Assembly (NCBI GenBank): GCA_030323885.1
Contig: CM059190.1
Coordinates: 86,118,762 to 86,182,761 of the forward strand
Length of the DNA: 64,000 nucleotides
Direction of reading: 5' to 3'
Source of the DNA: Branchipolynoe longqiensis
Taxonomy: Eukaryota; Annelida; Polychaeta; Phyllodocida; Polynoidae
This document shows, one piece after another, positions 22,991 to 32,680 of the stretch (within the stretch, counting starts at the first letter, position 1; each line of letters starts with the position of its first letter). The notes beneath the pieces are model-generated. The model made no database searches. It saw only the letters and a program-made list of their open reading frames with translations, and had not been told where the DNA came from. Both the position numbers and the translations under genes were made by a program.

Positions 22991-23060
22991 AGCTAAAGTT
23001 GCTTCAAACACCGGTTTACTCCGCCATTGTTAAAACGGAAGTGACATCACTGCCCAGCCC

Positions 23061-23364
23061 GGGCCGCGTTCAGGGTCTGTCTCGGAGGAACCTCGGAGAT
23101 GGCTGTGATGTCACGTTAGTCTGAACTGCAAAGACAGTTTGTTGTCTCGAAAATGGCCGCCCCCATAGGTGGCGGCCATTTGCAATGGAAAAGCTGCGCT
23201 GTGATTGGCTGAAACCACTGAATACGGCGGCCATTTTCGAGGCGCTTTTTATCTCCAGTCTGAAAAGGGAGGCGTCGCCGAGATGCACCCTGAACGCAAA
23301 TAGGCCAAAAAGCATCGCCGAGACATCTCCGCGGCGCCTCCAAGACGGACCCTGAACACGGCCC
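23061..23364. mobile_element. MITE-A copy 2
   Basis: GGGCCGCGTTCAGGGTCTGTC at the left and GACGGACCCTGAACACGGCCC at the right. The interior, AAAATGGCCGCCCCCATAGG...GGCGGCCATTTTCGAGGCGC, is collinear with copy 1. Confidence 0.85.
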
Positions 23365-23442
23365 TGGTCGCATGTAATCTTCCACAGGGGAGGCCACTAG
23401 CCATGGTTGGAACAGTCCACCATTGGGACTGTTCCTACTATG

Positions 23443-23857
23443 GGTTCATACTCATTTTGACATCAAATTCCAGGACTTTCCAGGACCTTTCAGTGCAAAT
23501 TTCCAGGACGTTTTTAAGATGTTTATTAAATTAAAGTGCCACGAAACACATCTATATTCATAGTCAATTCACTGGGTAAGATGTGAATTGTGAATAAGCA
23601 TGAGAAATAACAATGACTATATATTTGGGGTTTTAATATAAAAATCAAGAGGCAGGATAACAAACTCACAAAAATCACTTTTAATGCAAAACATTACCGA
23701 TTGAAGTTTGGGCACCTCGGCAAAAATAGGCTTTAAAAAAGAAATTGTCCTGATTTTCGATTTTCAAGGATCTTTAGACAAATTGCAGGACTTTCCAGGT
23801 CCTGAATGATAAAATTCTAGGACTTTCCAGGTTTTCAAGGACCCGTACGAACCCTGT
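23443..23857. mobile_element. MITE-L: element with 'TTCCAGGACTTTCCAGG' subterminal repeats
   Basis: The left side carries GGGTTCATAC and CCAGGACTTTCCAGGACC. The right side carries CAGGACTTTCCAGG, CTAGGACTTTCCAGG and ACGAACCCTG. The ends are short imperfect inverted repeats (GGGTTC/GAACCC). Confidence 0.5.
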
Positions 23858-23980
23858 ACTACCATCCTGCCACCTGTCAATACTTATTGACAACGGTCAT
23901 TTTAGTGGAGATCACCGTCTGAAACTGGGACTCGTGACTGATTACTACAATGTTATAGGTGCTTAATTGCCATAGCTGTA

Positions 23981-24441
23981 TTAGTCCAGTCAATCTAGCT
24001 GATTTTGGGGCCTGATCCAAAACAAATTGCAATAGAACGTTTCTCAATGGGATTCATTTGAGGAACACCCCCTAAACAACATTAAAAATCTACATCCGTA
24101 GATTTGGTGGAAGGGGGTCTAATTCTGCTAATTTATGTTAATTAGCCTTTGGCATCAGGGAAAGAAGATATGAGTGTCAAATACAGGGATTACTTTATCA
24201 AATCATTTTTCTGATGAGCTCATCCTTCTGTTTGTACGGTCCAGGAACACTCCTATGTCATTAGTAGTGTTAGTCTGTCTGTTACATGATTATAATCTGT
24301 TAATTAGAGGCCGCCATTACCAGAAAACCCTTTTTTAACTATAATTTTGTCACTAATGCACCTAATGTCACAAATGATGGGTCTACACCTAGATTTTCAT
24401 GGTCAAGGAAAATGATTAGCATGTGTTTTGGCTGAAATAAA
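23981..24441 (+). repeat. Repeat M copy 1 (about 440 bp, interspersed)
   Basis: It is homologous, in reverse orientation, to 35750-36168. Shared stretches are TAGTCCAGTCAAT, ACAAATTGCAATAGAA, CTACATCCGTAGATTTGGTGGAAGG, TTAACATAAATT-like, and GATTAGCATGTGTTTTGGCTGAAA. There is no coding capacity. It is probably non-autonomous mobile DNA with undefined ends. Confidence 0.7.
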
Positions 24442-24855
24442 CACAACTAGATGCATAAATGACTACCTTCTGCCCTTGACATGGGACTAATTTACTGTAG
24501 TACTATCCCTCATTTCGTCTTTTGAGATTATTCAAATGCATTGTCATGTTTTTCCATGAACAAGTACCACATAAATTTGCTCATCTGGCAATAGACGAGA
24601 TCACTGTTCCAACTGCGCATGTGCTGAAAACGGCATTGGCAGCAAAGCAAATGCATTTGGCCATTAAGTTTGCCGATACGTGTAGGGCAAAACTTTGATT
24701 TTATTCTAAATGAATAGAAATATATAATTTGGCATAAACATGTATGCACACATGCAATATAATGATCTGATGAATTTAGCTAAGACAAAAATAGTCATAG
24801 TTAAACATTTTGAGCTAAGAAACATACAATTCCACAGAAAACAATCAGTCAATTT

Positions 24856-25079
24856 GATGCACGAAAAGGAAGAAGGGAAGGCGGAAGTGGAGAAAAGAGG
24901 CGTTTATTGGAGCGCCTCGGAACATAGTTATACAAGAAGAGAACAATGAGGAGGCTCAGAAGGAGTGACGTATAAAACAGGGTTAACAACAATGGAAAGT
25001 AAAAAGAGGGCTCATATGGAGCGATGGTATAACATATGCTTTAGAGTTCAGGGGAGGGGCGCCGAGGAGCCCTCCACCA
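24856..25079 (-). repeat. B2 split direct repeat of the tyrosine-recombinase retroelement (outer 3' end)
   Basis: It starts GATGCACGAAAAGGAAGAAGG on + and ends CCGAGGAGCCCTCCACCA. It is near-identical to 25361-25577, apart from a 7-base insertion (TAGAGTT) and a few substitutions. It lies at the outer 3' end of the minus-strand element. Confidence 0.9.
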
Positions 25080-25115
25080 GCTGTCAGTAAGAGAAAGAGT
25101 TGGGTGGGTGGGTGG

Positions 25116-25360
25116 AGGAAAAAGGAGCTGCAGGGAGGACGGCTGGAGGGCGAGTGGCTGAAGGAGGCCGGCGGGCGGCCTTATAAGGGAGGGGAGGAGG
25201 CGAGGGGGGAGGAGGTGAGAATGCGGCGGCGGGGGTGTCGGGCGGGAGAGAAAGCTGAGGGGCGGATGGCAAGGGAGGTGCGAATGCTGCGCGACGGCCG
25301 AGAGGCGGGGGGAGGGTCTCTTCCTCTCCACGCATCAAACGTAATGCGAGCATTACGACC
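25116..25360 (-). repeat. A2 split direct repeat
   Basis: 245 bp, almost identical to the 245-bp A1 at 30086-30330. It is joined directly to B1 at 25360/25361 and ends in the near-palindrome CGTAATGCGAGCATTACG. Confidence 0.92.
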
Positions 25361-25577
25361 GATGCGTGAAAAGGAAGAAGGCAAGGCGGAAGTGGAGAAA
25401 AGAGGCGTTTATTGGAGCGCCTCGAAACATAGTTATACAAGAAGAGAACAATGAGGAGGCTCAGAAGGAGCGACGTATAAAACAGGGTTAACAACAATGG
25501 AAAGTAAAAAGAGGGCTCATATGGAGCGATGGTATAACATATGCTTCAGGGGAGGGGCGCCGAGGAGCCCTCCACCA
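25361..25577 (-). repeat. B1 split direct repeat (internal copy)
   Basis: The internal copy of B overlaps the 3' end of the recombinase frame. With A2 and B2 it gives the order A1-ORFs-B1-A2-B2 on minus, the arrangement known for PAT and Ngaro elements. Confidence 0.9.
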
Positions 25578-26640
25578 AAACGGAGGAGAAGGCTCGAGGC
25601 GCGCCCGAGGGGGCGATCCGGGGCACGTAGGCGTGAACCGCCTCAGAGGTCCAGGTGCCCAGGGCCATTATATCGGCCAGGGGCACCCCGGCGCGGTGGC
25701 AGGCCTGGGCGGCGCCTCGGCGGAGGCTGTGGAGAGTGAAGGTCTCGGAGGAGGGCACTCCTTGGGCTTGCAGGGCGCCCCTCAGAGGGCGGTGAGGGAG
25801 CGCGGGTCGAGGGGCCGGCCGGAGGGCATGAGGAAGGCCGGCGGTGAGGGGGGCGCCAGGCACTGGGCGATGGCGCTGCGCCAGGCTGTGACGGGACAGA
25901 GCGTCGATCCGAGGGCGGCAGGGACGAAGAGGGCGACCGCGCCCGAGGGCCCGGAGATGGTTTTGGAGCTCCTGACGAGGAGCCGCAGGCCCCCGGACGC
26001 GGGGCGGACGTCAGCACGGGTGAGGGTGTGGGGGCCGCCCCAACCCTCGGGGCTCGGGGCCAGGAGGTTGGATTGCCGGAGCATCCCGAAGTCCCCGAGG
26101 AGGAGGGCGGCCCGAGGCACGAGGGAGGCCCGGCCGCGTGAGGTGGGCGATGGCGAGGGCGAGCTGCTGCGGGGTCAGGGGAGGGGCCTGACGCGGTACG
26201 TGCGTAGAGGAGCGTTCCCACTGGGAAACCAAGCCGCCGGCACCATGACCTGATATCCCACTCAGTCACATTATCCTGACACTGAGCACACCAGTCCTTG
26301 CCCTATCCTAATAATGCCGAGCGCCTGGCTAGGAAGCGACAAGTATCAATTTTAAAGTCATTGGTTTGACTCGACCGGGACTCGAACCCACGACCCCACG
26401 ATCTACCAGCACGGGAGACGGACGCTCCAACCCACTCGGCCACCCCGTCTGGTCGAGAGGCCGGGGCGAGGGCGCGGGCGTAGAGGGAGGCGGTGTAGGC
26501 CGCGACGTCGAAGGCCGACGGCGCGAGGGGATCCAGGCCTCGGGCGACTGTGTAGCCCACGAAGTCCTCGGTTTGTCGGCGGCGGTTTTTCCAGGTGGCC
26601 GGGGTGAGGGCTGCGAGGCGACATGTCGGCGACCTCGGCG
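25546..26640 (-). pseudogene. Tyrosine recombinase (YR) of the retroelement, interrupted by a SINE
   Basis: This is the integrase-like recombinase that inserts the circular DNA intermediate. The N-terminal part (TPATWKNRRRQTEDFVGYTVARG, 26640-26455) is separated by SINE-A from the core-binding and catalytic part. The core has LLGDFGMLRQSNLLAP with the first Arg, LRLLVRSSKT, then HSLRRG (His-x-x-Arg), MALGTW (the His/Trp position) and AYV with the likely nucleophilic Tyr. A frameshift near 25790 separates the core from the HSLRRG part. The 3' end overlaps repeat B1. Confidence 0.85.
26215..26453 (-). mobile_element. SINE-A insertion inside the recombinase ORF
   Basis: On minus the tRNA-like head ACCAGACGGGGTGGCCGAGTG leads through GGGTTCGAGTCCCGGTCGAG to CCCAGTGGGAA, where the copy stops before the usual tail. 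The host ORF reads ...YTASLYARALAPA before it and resumes with LYAR-like codons after it, so a short duplication of target sequence is possible but imperfect. Confidence 0.85.
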
Positions 26641-26650
26641 GGGGAGAAAC

Positions 26651-27184
26651 CTAAAGGCCGGGGTGAAATGGGAAAGCGTCATGAGAGGCGTGGGCGGGAC
26701 GGAGCCCGAGGCGGTCCACCTCGGTCCGCGCCGTCTCGGCCCAGGGCCCGGTGAGGTGGGCGCCGGCGAGGAGGAGGTCCGCCCCGGGCTTGTGGGTGAT
26801 GTGGAGCTCGAAGGAGCCCGTGGCCGCCATTAGCCATAGCTCCCTCGCGCAGGTCCCGAGGGTGGGGTCTCGGGCGCGCCCCGACTTGAGGGCGGTGGCA
26901 GATGCCATATTGTCGGTATTGACTACCACTGTCGCCCCCGCGACGTCCTCGGGGAGGAGGAAGCGGAGGGCGACGACGAGGTTTACCGCCTCGAGCTCGT
27001 GGATCGAGGGGAAGCGCGCCCGGAAGCCCGGAGAGTAGCCTCGGGCATAGTAGTGGGTGCTCGAGTAGGCCCCCCCTCCGGTCAGGCAGGAGTCGCACTC
27101 AATTACCAAGCGACGGCCCTCCGGGGCCCGGAGAAGGTGGAGGCCGTTTGAGATGCGGCCATAGGCGGCGAACCACCTCAGGTG
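26651..27184 (-). CDS. RNase H domain of the YR retroelement
   Basis: The frame reads LVIECDSCLTGGGAYSS (first catalytic Asp), HELEAVNLVVALR (Glu), VVVNTDNMASATALKSG (Asp) and ITHKPGADLLLAGAHLTG near the end. It is the RNase H that degrades template RNA. It is fused in frame to the RT upstream, but a single TGA (27185-27187) now splits the two. The order, RNase H directly after RT, is normal for DIRS-like elements. Confidence 0.85.
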   Translation of the reverse strand, partial: HLRWFAAYGRISNGLHLLRAPEGRRLVIECDSCLTGGGAYSSTHYYARGYSPGFRARFPSIHELEAVNLVVALRFLLPEDVAGATVVVNTDNMASATALKSGRARDPTLGTCARELWLMAATGSFELHITHKPGADLLLAGAHLTGPWAETARTEVDRLGLRPAHASHDAFPFHPGL

Positions 27185-28130
27185 TCAGAGGGCGTCGTCG
27201 GCGAGGGTAAGTGAGGCGGCCCTGAAGCAGCTGCGGAGCGCCCCAAGGAGCCGGGCCATGAACTTTCGGCCGGGGATCACGCAGCTGCTGACGTGGTTGA
27301 GGCGGCCTAGGAGACTTTGGAGATCGCGTTTCCCGAGGGCGGGGCGGGCGATGCGGGCCTCGCAATCGTTGACGAGGGCCTGGATCTTGTCGGGGGCGAC
27401 CCGGATGGTCATCGCCTCGCTGTCGAGGGCGAACCCGAGCCAGATGAGGCGGACAGCGGGGGGGTGACACTTACCGGGCGCCACGTCGAGGCCGAGGGCT
27501 GCAGTGAGGGCAAGGAAGGCATCGAAGGCCTGGCACGCCCTCAGGTAGGAGCCCTCGCACCCGATGAAATCATCGACGTACACGAGGGCGTGGAAGCCCT
27601 CGCTCCGGAGGATCCAGGCCACAGCTGCGGTGACGCGCACGCACGCTGCGCCCGAGGAGCAGCAGCCAAAGGGGAGGGCGAGGTCAACATAGGTTTTGCC
27701 GTCCAAGCAGATGCCGTATAAGGCGCAGGAGAGGGGGTCGGCACGGAGCTGGCGGTAGGCCCGGGAGATGTCGGCTGTCCAGACGTAGGCCCCGATGCCT
27801 TCGTGGATGAGGCGGTGGCCTACGTCGGCGACACAGGGGAGCCTGTAGGAGTGGGGTCTCCCGAGGAACTCGCGCCGGGGGATGCCCGAGTTTACGCTCG
27901 CTCCCGAAGGGTAGGAGAGGTCCACGATGACCCGCCTCTTTCCCGAGTCGGACTTGGGGCGGGTCATCATGGGGGAGACCTGCGTCCAGGGGCTAAAGGG
28001 GGGGACGGTGAAGGGGCTGATGAGGGCGCCGAGGGCCAGCTCCGTGTCGACGAACTCCCGGATGTGAGGGAGGTTCTTGGGGGGCTCGCGGTGGTTAGAG
28101 AAAGTCGGGCGGGAGGGGTCGAGGCGGAGT
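27185..28130 (-). CDS. Reverse transcriptase of the YR retroelement
   Basis: Blocks seen are NHREPPKNLPHIREFVDTEL, PPFSPWTQVSPMMTRPKSD, GKRRVIVDLSYPSGASVN, YVWTADISRAYRQL (first catalytic Asp), LPFGCCSSGAACVR and LVYVDDFIGC (catalytic YVDD), then FALDSEAMTIRVAPDK. The SYPxGxSVN segment after the VDL strand is characteristic of DIRS-group RTs. Coding frame extends upstream of the first ATG (27968). The frame shifts at about 28130, where LDFLEFGIPSNY continues in another frame. Confidence 0.92.
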
Positions 28131-28860
28131 AATTGGAGGGGATGCCGAACTCGAGAAAGTCGAGGACGGCGGGGTCGGGGTAGTCCTGGAGGCGGGCGCG
28201 CCAGGCCGGGATGTGGAGGCCTGAGGGAAGGGGGATGCAGGCGGCCAAAAAATTAGGTAGGCCCGCTTCCCGGAGGGCGGAGTAGGTGCGGGTGAAGGTG
28301 GGGTAACGGGCCCACACCTCGCCGGAGGTGTGGGGCCAGGTGGAGAGGATGGTGGGGCGGTAGTGGGCGGGGGTGGGGCCGCATGAGGGGGCGGCGGGGA
28401 GGGTATCTTGGAGGTGGGGGTCGAGGACGTCGACGGTGGGCTCGTCGAGAGTGTGAGCCGGGGCGGGAGGGGGGGAGCGGGGAGGGGGAGGAGGTGCGGT
28501 GGGGCGGGAGAGGGGGGCAGCGAAATCCTGCGGGTGGGGGGGGGGGAGTAGGCGGGGGAGGGTCGGGGGGGTGGGGGAGAGGGCGGAGGGGGGGAGGGTC
28601 GGGAGGGAAGAGAAAGGCGGTATCGCCGGGGGTCGGGGTCGATGGCTGGTTGGTGGTGAGTGGCGTTGAGAGCCTTGGGGGCGAGGTGGTGGCGCCGAGG
28701 GAGTCGGCGCTGGAGCGGTGGTTGGGCCGGACCGCTGGGGAGCTGGTGGTGCTCCGGGCCGTCCGCTGGGCGTCCGGCTGGGGGCCGGGGGCGCTAACGT
28801 GGGGGCTGGCGGTGCTGGTGGCGGTGGTAGTGGGCGGGTTGTCGGCTTTCTTGTGATGGG
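28131..28860 (-). pseudogene. N-terminal part of the pol ORF: proline-rich linker
   Basis: On minus this reads a Pro/Ser/Thr-rich low-complexity stretch. It is followed by AGLPNFLAACIPLP, IPAWRARLQDYPDPAVLDFLEFG, which precedes RT in this family. Frame changes make the exact start unclear. The long + frames opposite are artefacts of GC-rich antisense. Confidence 0.6.
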
Positions 28861-28905
28861 TAGGCCGGTTCAGGACCTCCGGGCCGGCCGGGGGACACCG
28901 GAGGA

Positions 28906-30029
28906 TTAAAAATCCGCCGAGGCGGCGGGGGTCGCGCGCTCACGTGCGCGTTTCGCCATGCACACGTCCTCACTGTGCATGGTGAGGACCTTGCGCAGGT
29001 TCGCGCAGTAGGCGCACGTGTGGCGCTGCCTGGCGCCCCCTTGGCAGTGGGTCTCCCCGGGCGTGGCCTGGTTGCAGGTGCTAGGATCCCTGTTCCAGGC
29101 ATTGCAGGGGGCGCCGTGTAGGTCCCTACTGTACGGCACCCGGGTGTCGGCTTGGGCGCGGGGCTGGGGCCGGGGTCTGGCTGGGTCTGCAGCTCGGGTG
29201 GGCGTGGTGGGCGGGCATGGTGAGGGACTCCACCCTCACCAGGTTGAGGGCTACCGGGTCGTGCCAGCCGTGGGGGAGCCTCACGTCCGCGATCCACGTG
29301 AAAATAGTTTCGGAGTAGCGGCGGACGGTAGGCCACGGATACACTAGGTTGTCCCTGAGCACGGTGAGGGTGTGGTGGTGTAGGCCGGGGATGGAGTGTG
29401 CCGGGAAGCTTGGGTGGCTGACGAGGGTGGTGAGGGCGAGGCTATATTCATCCTTGCTGGCCTCGCCCCTCTTCACCGACTACCGCTCGGGCCCCCTCTC
29501 CACTAGGTCACAGGGGAAGATGTACTCGGGGGAAATACCTTTGCGCCTCCCCGTGTGCTGCGCCTCGGCCGATGCCAAGATCTCCCGGACGGCGTCGGCC
29601 GCGGATGCCGGGGAGTGGTCGACGGCATCCTGGATGTACGCAGGGGGCGGGGCGGCTGACGGCTGCGAGATGAGGCGGCTGTACCGCTCATATTGCGGGT
29701 GCACCGCCCCCGGGAGCGGCGCCTGAGGTGGCGGCGGAGGGCAGGCGCCCCCGGTGACGTGCGCCCGAGGTGCTGGGACGGGCGGCGCGGCGGGCGGGGG
29801 CATCTCCGGGGGCCCCCCCGGACTCGAGGGCGTCCAGGCGGCCGGTAATCTGGTGCAGGGCCTCGAGGATGGCGGCCTCGGTGCCCGAGGGTCGGTCCCC
29901 AGACGCCGGAGGAGAGGCAGGGGCTGAGGTAGGTGAGTCGCCTCCTGGCGAGCCCGAGTAGGGCCCCGGCGTGCCCAGGGCGGTCGCCCGGGCTCCTTTC
30001 CGTCCTTTCGCCTTTCCGTGTCCGGGCAT
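28906..30029 (-). pseudogene. Gag-like ORF1 of the YR retroelement with a zinc-knuckle-like end
   Basis: ATG at 30029-30027 starts MPGHGKAKGRKGARA, a basic, Ser/Pro-rich N-terminus, then a predicted helix ILEALHQITGRLDALES. After a frameshift near 29690 comes HPQYERYSRLISQPS and SPEYIFPCDLV. After another comes SLALTTLVSHPSFPAHS and YPWPTVRRYSETIFTWIADV. It ends TCAYCANLRKVLTMHSEDVC, a C-x2-C-x9-H-x4-C zinc-knuckle-like arrangement, and a stop at 28906. It probably coats the RNA. The frameshifts make this copy defective. Confidence 0.7.
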
Positions 30030-30085
30030 GGTGTGGAGAGGTCCGAGGTGGTGGAGCGGTCCGAGGTGAGGTTGAAGTGCCAAAT

Positions 30086-30330
30086 AGGAAAAAGGAGCTG
30101 CAGGGAGGATGGCTGGAGGGCGAGTGGCTGAAGGAGGCCGGCGGGCGGCCTTATAAGGGAGGGGAGGAGGCGAGGGGGGAGGAGGTGAGAATGCGGCGGC
30201 GGGGGTGTCGGGCGGGAGAGAAAGCTGAGGGGCGGATGGCAAGGGAGGTGCGAATGCTGCGCGACAGCCGAGAGGCGGGGGGAGGGTCTCTTCCTCTCCA
30301 CGCATCAAACGTAATGCTAGCATTACGACC
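30086..30330 (-). repeat. A1 split direct repeat (5' end of the retroelement)
   Basis: 245 bp, with few differences from A2 (25116-25360). It ends at the outer boundary with the perfect 18-bp palindrome CGTAATGCTAGCATTACG (30310-30327) followed by ACC. Beyond it the AAGGCTGATATCC flank is unrelated. Confidence 0.92.
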
Positions 30331-30999
30331 AAGGCTGATATCCACATCACCATCATTAATTCTTGTTCTAAATATTAAAATGCCAAATGTGTCAACATAC
30401 ACTTGTTTCAGAGAAATATATAACCAATATCTGATTAACCCTACTCATTTTCCAGTTCTACATGTCCTTAACCATAGGATATAAATAAAAACATTAATAA
30501 ATTAAGTACAACTGACTCTGGCTATGGCTCTAAGACTAGTCTGAATGCCCAGATTTGTCTAAATCTAAATGCAAATGGCATAAGATGTGCTGAATATATT
30601 GATGTAAATGCAATGCTGGATAAAAGAGTAATATCTTAATTTATTATATATATATTTTTAGTTGGTATTCTATGTTTCAAACAAGAGCTGAGATGAGCTG
30701 AAACTAGTGAATTAGCATGGGCCATGTGCTTCTCTCGGGTTTGTTTTTCTTCTACGCATCCCACGATGCACCGCGCGGTTGGAATAGTGATGTAGTCTAT
30801 TGAATTGGCACCCATAGGTTTTAGTACTGACCTAGGGTCAAGTGAATTAAGCAGGTCAAACAAAAGAAATTACCATCGTCATTATTCATGTGAACTGCAG
30901 AAAATCGAAAGAATTCCTAATGTTTCACCATTCATCATAGACTGGACTGTGCAGTTAAGTTTCAACTCAGTAGCCTGTTTGTTTTTTGCTTATTATTTT
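30331..30999. other. No gene seen
   Basis: AT-rich flank of the retroelement. A short stretch at 30370-30445 (GTGTCAACATACACTTG, GAAATATATAACCAATATCT) resembles 14819-14870, so it is weakly repetitive. Confidence 0.45.
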
Positions 31000-31173
31000 A
31001 CATCCTGACAACATCTAAGGTCATCTTTCCCTCGCCTAGTAATGCCGAGCACCAGACTAGGTAGTAACAAGTATCAATTTTGTAAGTCATTGGTTTGAAT
31101 AGATCAGGATTCAAACTCCTGACCTGCCGCACAGGAAGGCTGCACTCTATCAATTTGGCCATTGCATCTGGTC
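31000..31173 (-). mobile_element. SINE-A copy with internal deletion
   Basis: The tail side CATCCTGACAACATCTAAGGTCAT jumps directly to CCTCGCCTAGTAATGCCGAGC, so the middle third is missing. The inverted head ends GGCCATTGCATCTGGTC. Confidence 0.8.
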
Positions 31174-31342
31174 AAGCCGGTAGGCATAAAATGTACAAGG
31201 CCTAGGGCTAAGAAGTATCTCTCATTCAATACACAGCATGGAGATTTACTTTCAGTTGAGGGTGGCGGGGGGGGTGAGTACATTAGGAAAGATTGTGCAA
31301 ATTGTGGCGTGTAACTAGTTACGCATATATTATTCAGCAAAG

Positions 31343-31421
31343 TTTGATTGATTGGTGGTTTCTTTACGCCGTGTCAGCAGCATAGACCATATTCACGGCG
31401 AGAATTGTTTGTTTTTTATTC
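31343..31421 (-). mobile_element. 3' end of the RNase H-type LINE, minus orientation
   Basis: It starts as TTGATTGATTGGTGG (the inverted tail), then GCCGTGTCAGCAGCATAG and CATATTCACGGCGAGAA. This is the reverse complement of 32395-32480, giving inverted repeats around the RNase H fragment. Confidence 0.7.
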
Positions 31422-32480
31422 AACCAGGCCAGTTTGAAGACCACTTCTCCATGTATACCGATGTTTCGAAAGACCTAAGCGGGGCAGCCGCTGCGGGAGT
31501 TTGGCAGGGCAAGAAATTCAGCGTTCGCATGCCTGATCAGAGCTAGATTTTATGGCGGAAGCCCGAGCAGTCTTTCTCACGTTTGAAGTCATTGAACTAT
31601 CCAACTACACTAAATATATCATATACAGCGATTCGTTTTCCTGCCTGCAAGCTGTAGCTGGGCTAAAAACGGACCACCCTTTAGTGGCAAAGGTCATTTA
31701 CAAAATAAATCAGCTAGCAACAGATGGATATGACATCCACTTGTGTTGGGTGCCTGGCCATGCCGGCATCCAGGGAAACGAACTAGCTGATCGGGCTGCG
31801 AAGGAGGCTATGTTGAGCCGTGTCTGATACCCCACTCTGATCTGAAACCACTAATAGCCACCCACATAAAATCCAAATGGCAACATGAGTGGGATGAAAA
31901 CATTAATAAACTTAAAGAAATTGAACCATCTGTGAGAAAACCACCACAGACTCATGCGGGAGGTCGGCGGGACCAAGTGGTCCCTAGCCGCTGCCGTATT
32001 GGCCACTTGTGGCTTACACATGCTTTTCTGCTCAAGGGGGAACCTCCCCTTGAATGTATTGGGTGTCAGTCCCCGCTGACACTCAAACACATTTTACTAC
32101 ATTGCGTTGATTTTTTGGCCCTGCACCAACAATTCTACACTGCAGACAGTATGCATGACCTTTTTACTAAAGTAAAACAAGAAAACGTGTTAGCCTTTTT
32201 GAGGGCAGCTGGACTGTACCACCTCATATAGTTTACTAAATAAATTCTATCAATTATTAATAAAGATTTTCTTTTTCTATGGGAATTTGTTTCCCTTGAC
32301 CACAAATATATGATTGTGAGCTTTCTAATTTAATGAGTGTCTATTGGCACATAATTGATTGTCTGCTTTTACATGTAAAAGCGATGGTTTGAACAAAAAA
32401 CTAACATTTCTCGCCGTGAATATGGCCTATGCTGCCGACACGGCATCAAGCAACCACTAATCAATCAATCAATCAATCAT
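31422..32480 (+). pseudogene. LINE fragment: RNase H domain and C-terminus (I/Nimb-like), 3' end with (AATC)n tail
   Basis: MYTDVSKDLSGAAAAGV holds the first catalytic Asp, AEARAVFLTFEVI the Glu, IIYSDSFSCLQAV the next Asp, and WVPGHAGIQGNELADRAAKEA the C-terminal signature. A stop at about 31543 and another after the RNase H break the frame. It then reads HAGGRRDQVVPSRCRIGH, with C-x2-C, H and C positions (CIGCQSPLTLKHILLHC) usual at LINE C-termini. The 3' UTR ends CAATCAATCAATCAATCAT. RNase H indicates the I-group of LINEs; the precise clade is inferred. Confidence 0.8.
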
Positions 32481-32680
32481 ATTCATTCTATCTGGCATTA
32501 TTGAGACTATTATGTGAACGAGCGGGTTTGAACCCAGGGGAGTTTTCCACTCATAGCCTGCGCCGGGGAGGAGCCACTTTCTTGCGGCTTTGCGGGGCGT
32601 CGATACTCAAAATAAAAGAACGCAGTGACTGGAAGTCCGATGCAGTATTTGAATACTTAAAGGCCTCGGTCCAGGAATGA
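32481..32680 (+). pseudogene. Tyrosine recombinase C-terminus of the second YR element
   Basis: SFYLALLRLLCERAG, FSTHSLRRGGATFLRL (His-x-x-Arg of the catalytic core), KERSDWKSDAVFEYL (Trp position and likely nucleophilic Tyr), then a stop at 32678-32680. The N-terminal part was lost where the LINE tail abuts it. Confidence 0.85.

Larger units (their letters stand above)
24856..30330 (-). mobile_element. DIRS/PAT/Ngaro-type tyrosine-recombinase retrotransposon, structurally complete, coding-defective
   Basis: The element spans about 5.5 kb on minus in the order A1 repeat, gag-like region, Pro-rich linker, RT, RNase H, tyrosine recombinase, B1-A2-B2. It is much more GC-rich than its surroundings, which explains the many spurious long + frames. 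Such elements replicate by reverse transcription into a circle that the encoded recombinase integrates, without target-site duplication. Frameshifts occur at about 28130, 29690 and 25790, an in-frame TGA at 27185-27187, and a SINE insertion at 26215-26453, so this copy is inactive. No methyltransferase domain was recognised. The subgroup (PAT-like DIRS or Ngaro) is therefore uncertain. Confidence 0.88.

Noticed and set aside
25116..30330. Interpretation of A1/A2 as LTRs of a Gypsy/Copia or provirus-type element
   Set aside because: B sequences are arranged as split repeats. RT is followed by RNase H and a tyrosine recombinase, and no DDE integrase or protease motif is seen.
25104..30484. Many long + strand and alternative minus frames rich in Arg, Gly and Pro
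   Set aside because: They lie opposite or out of frame with RT, RNase H, recombinase and gag of the GC-rich retroelement. High GC removes stops by chance, and none shows domain motifs.
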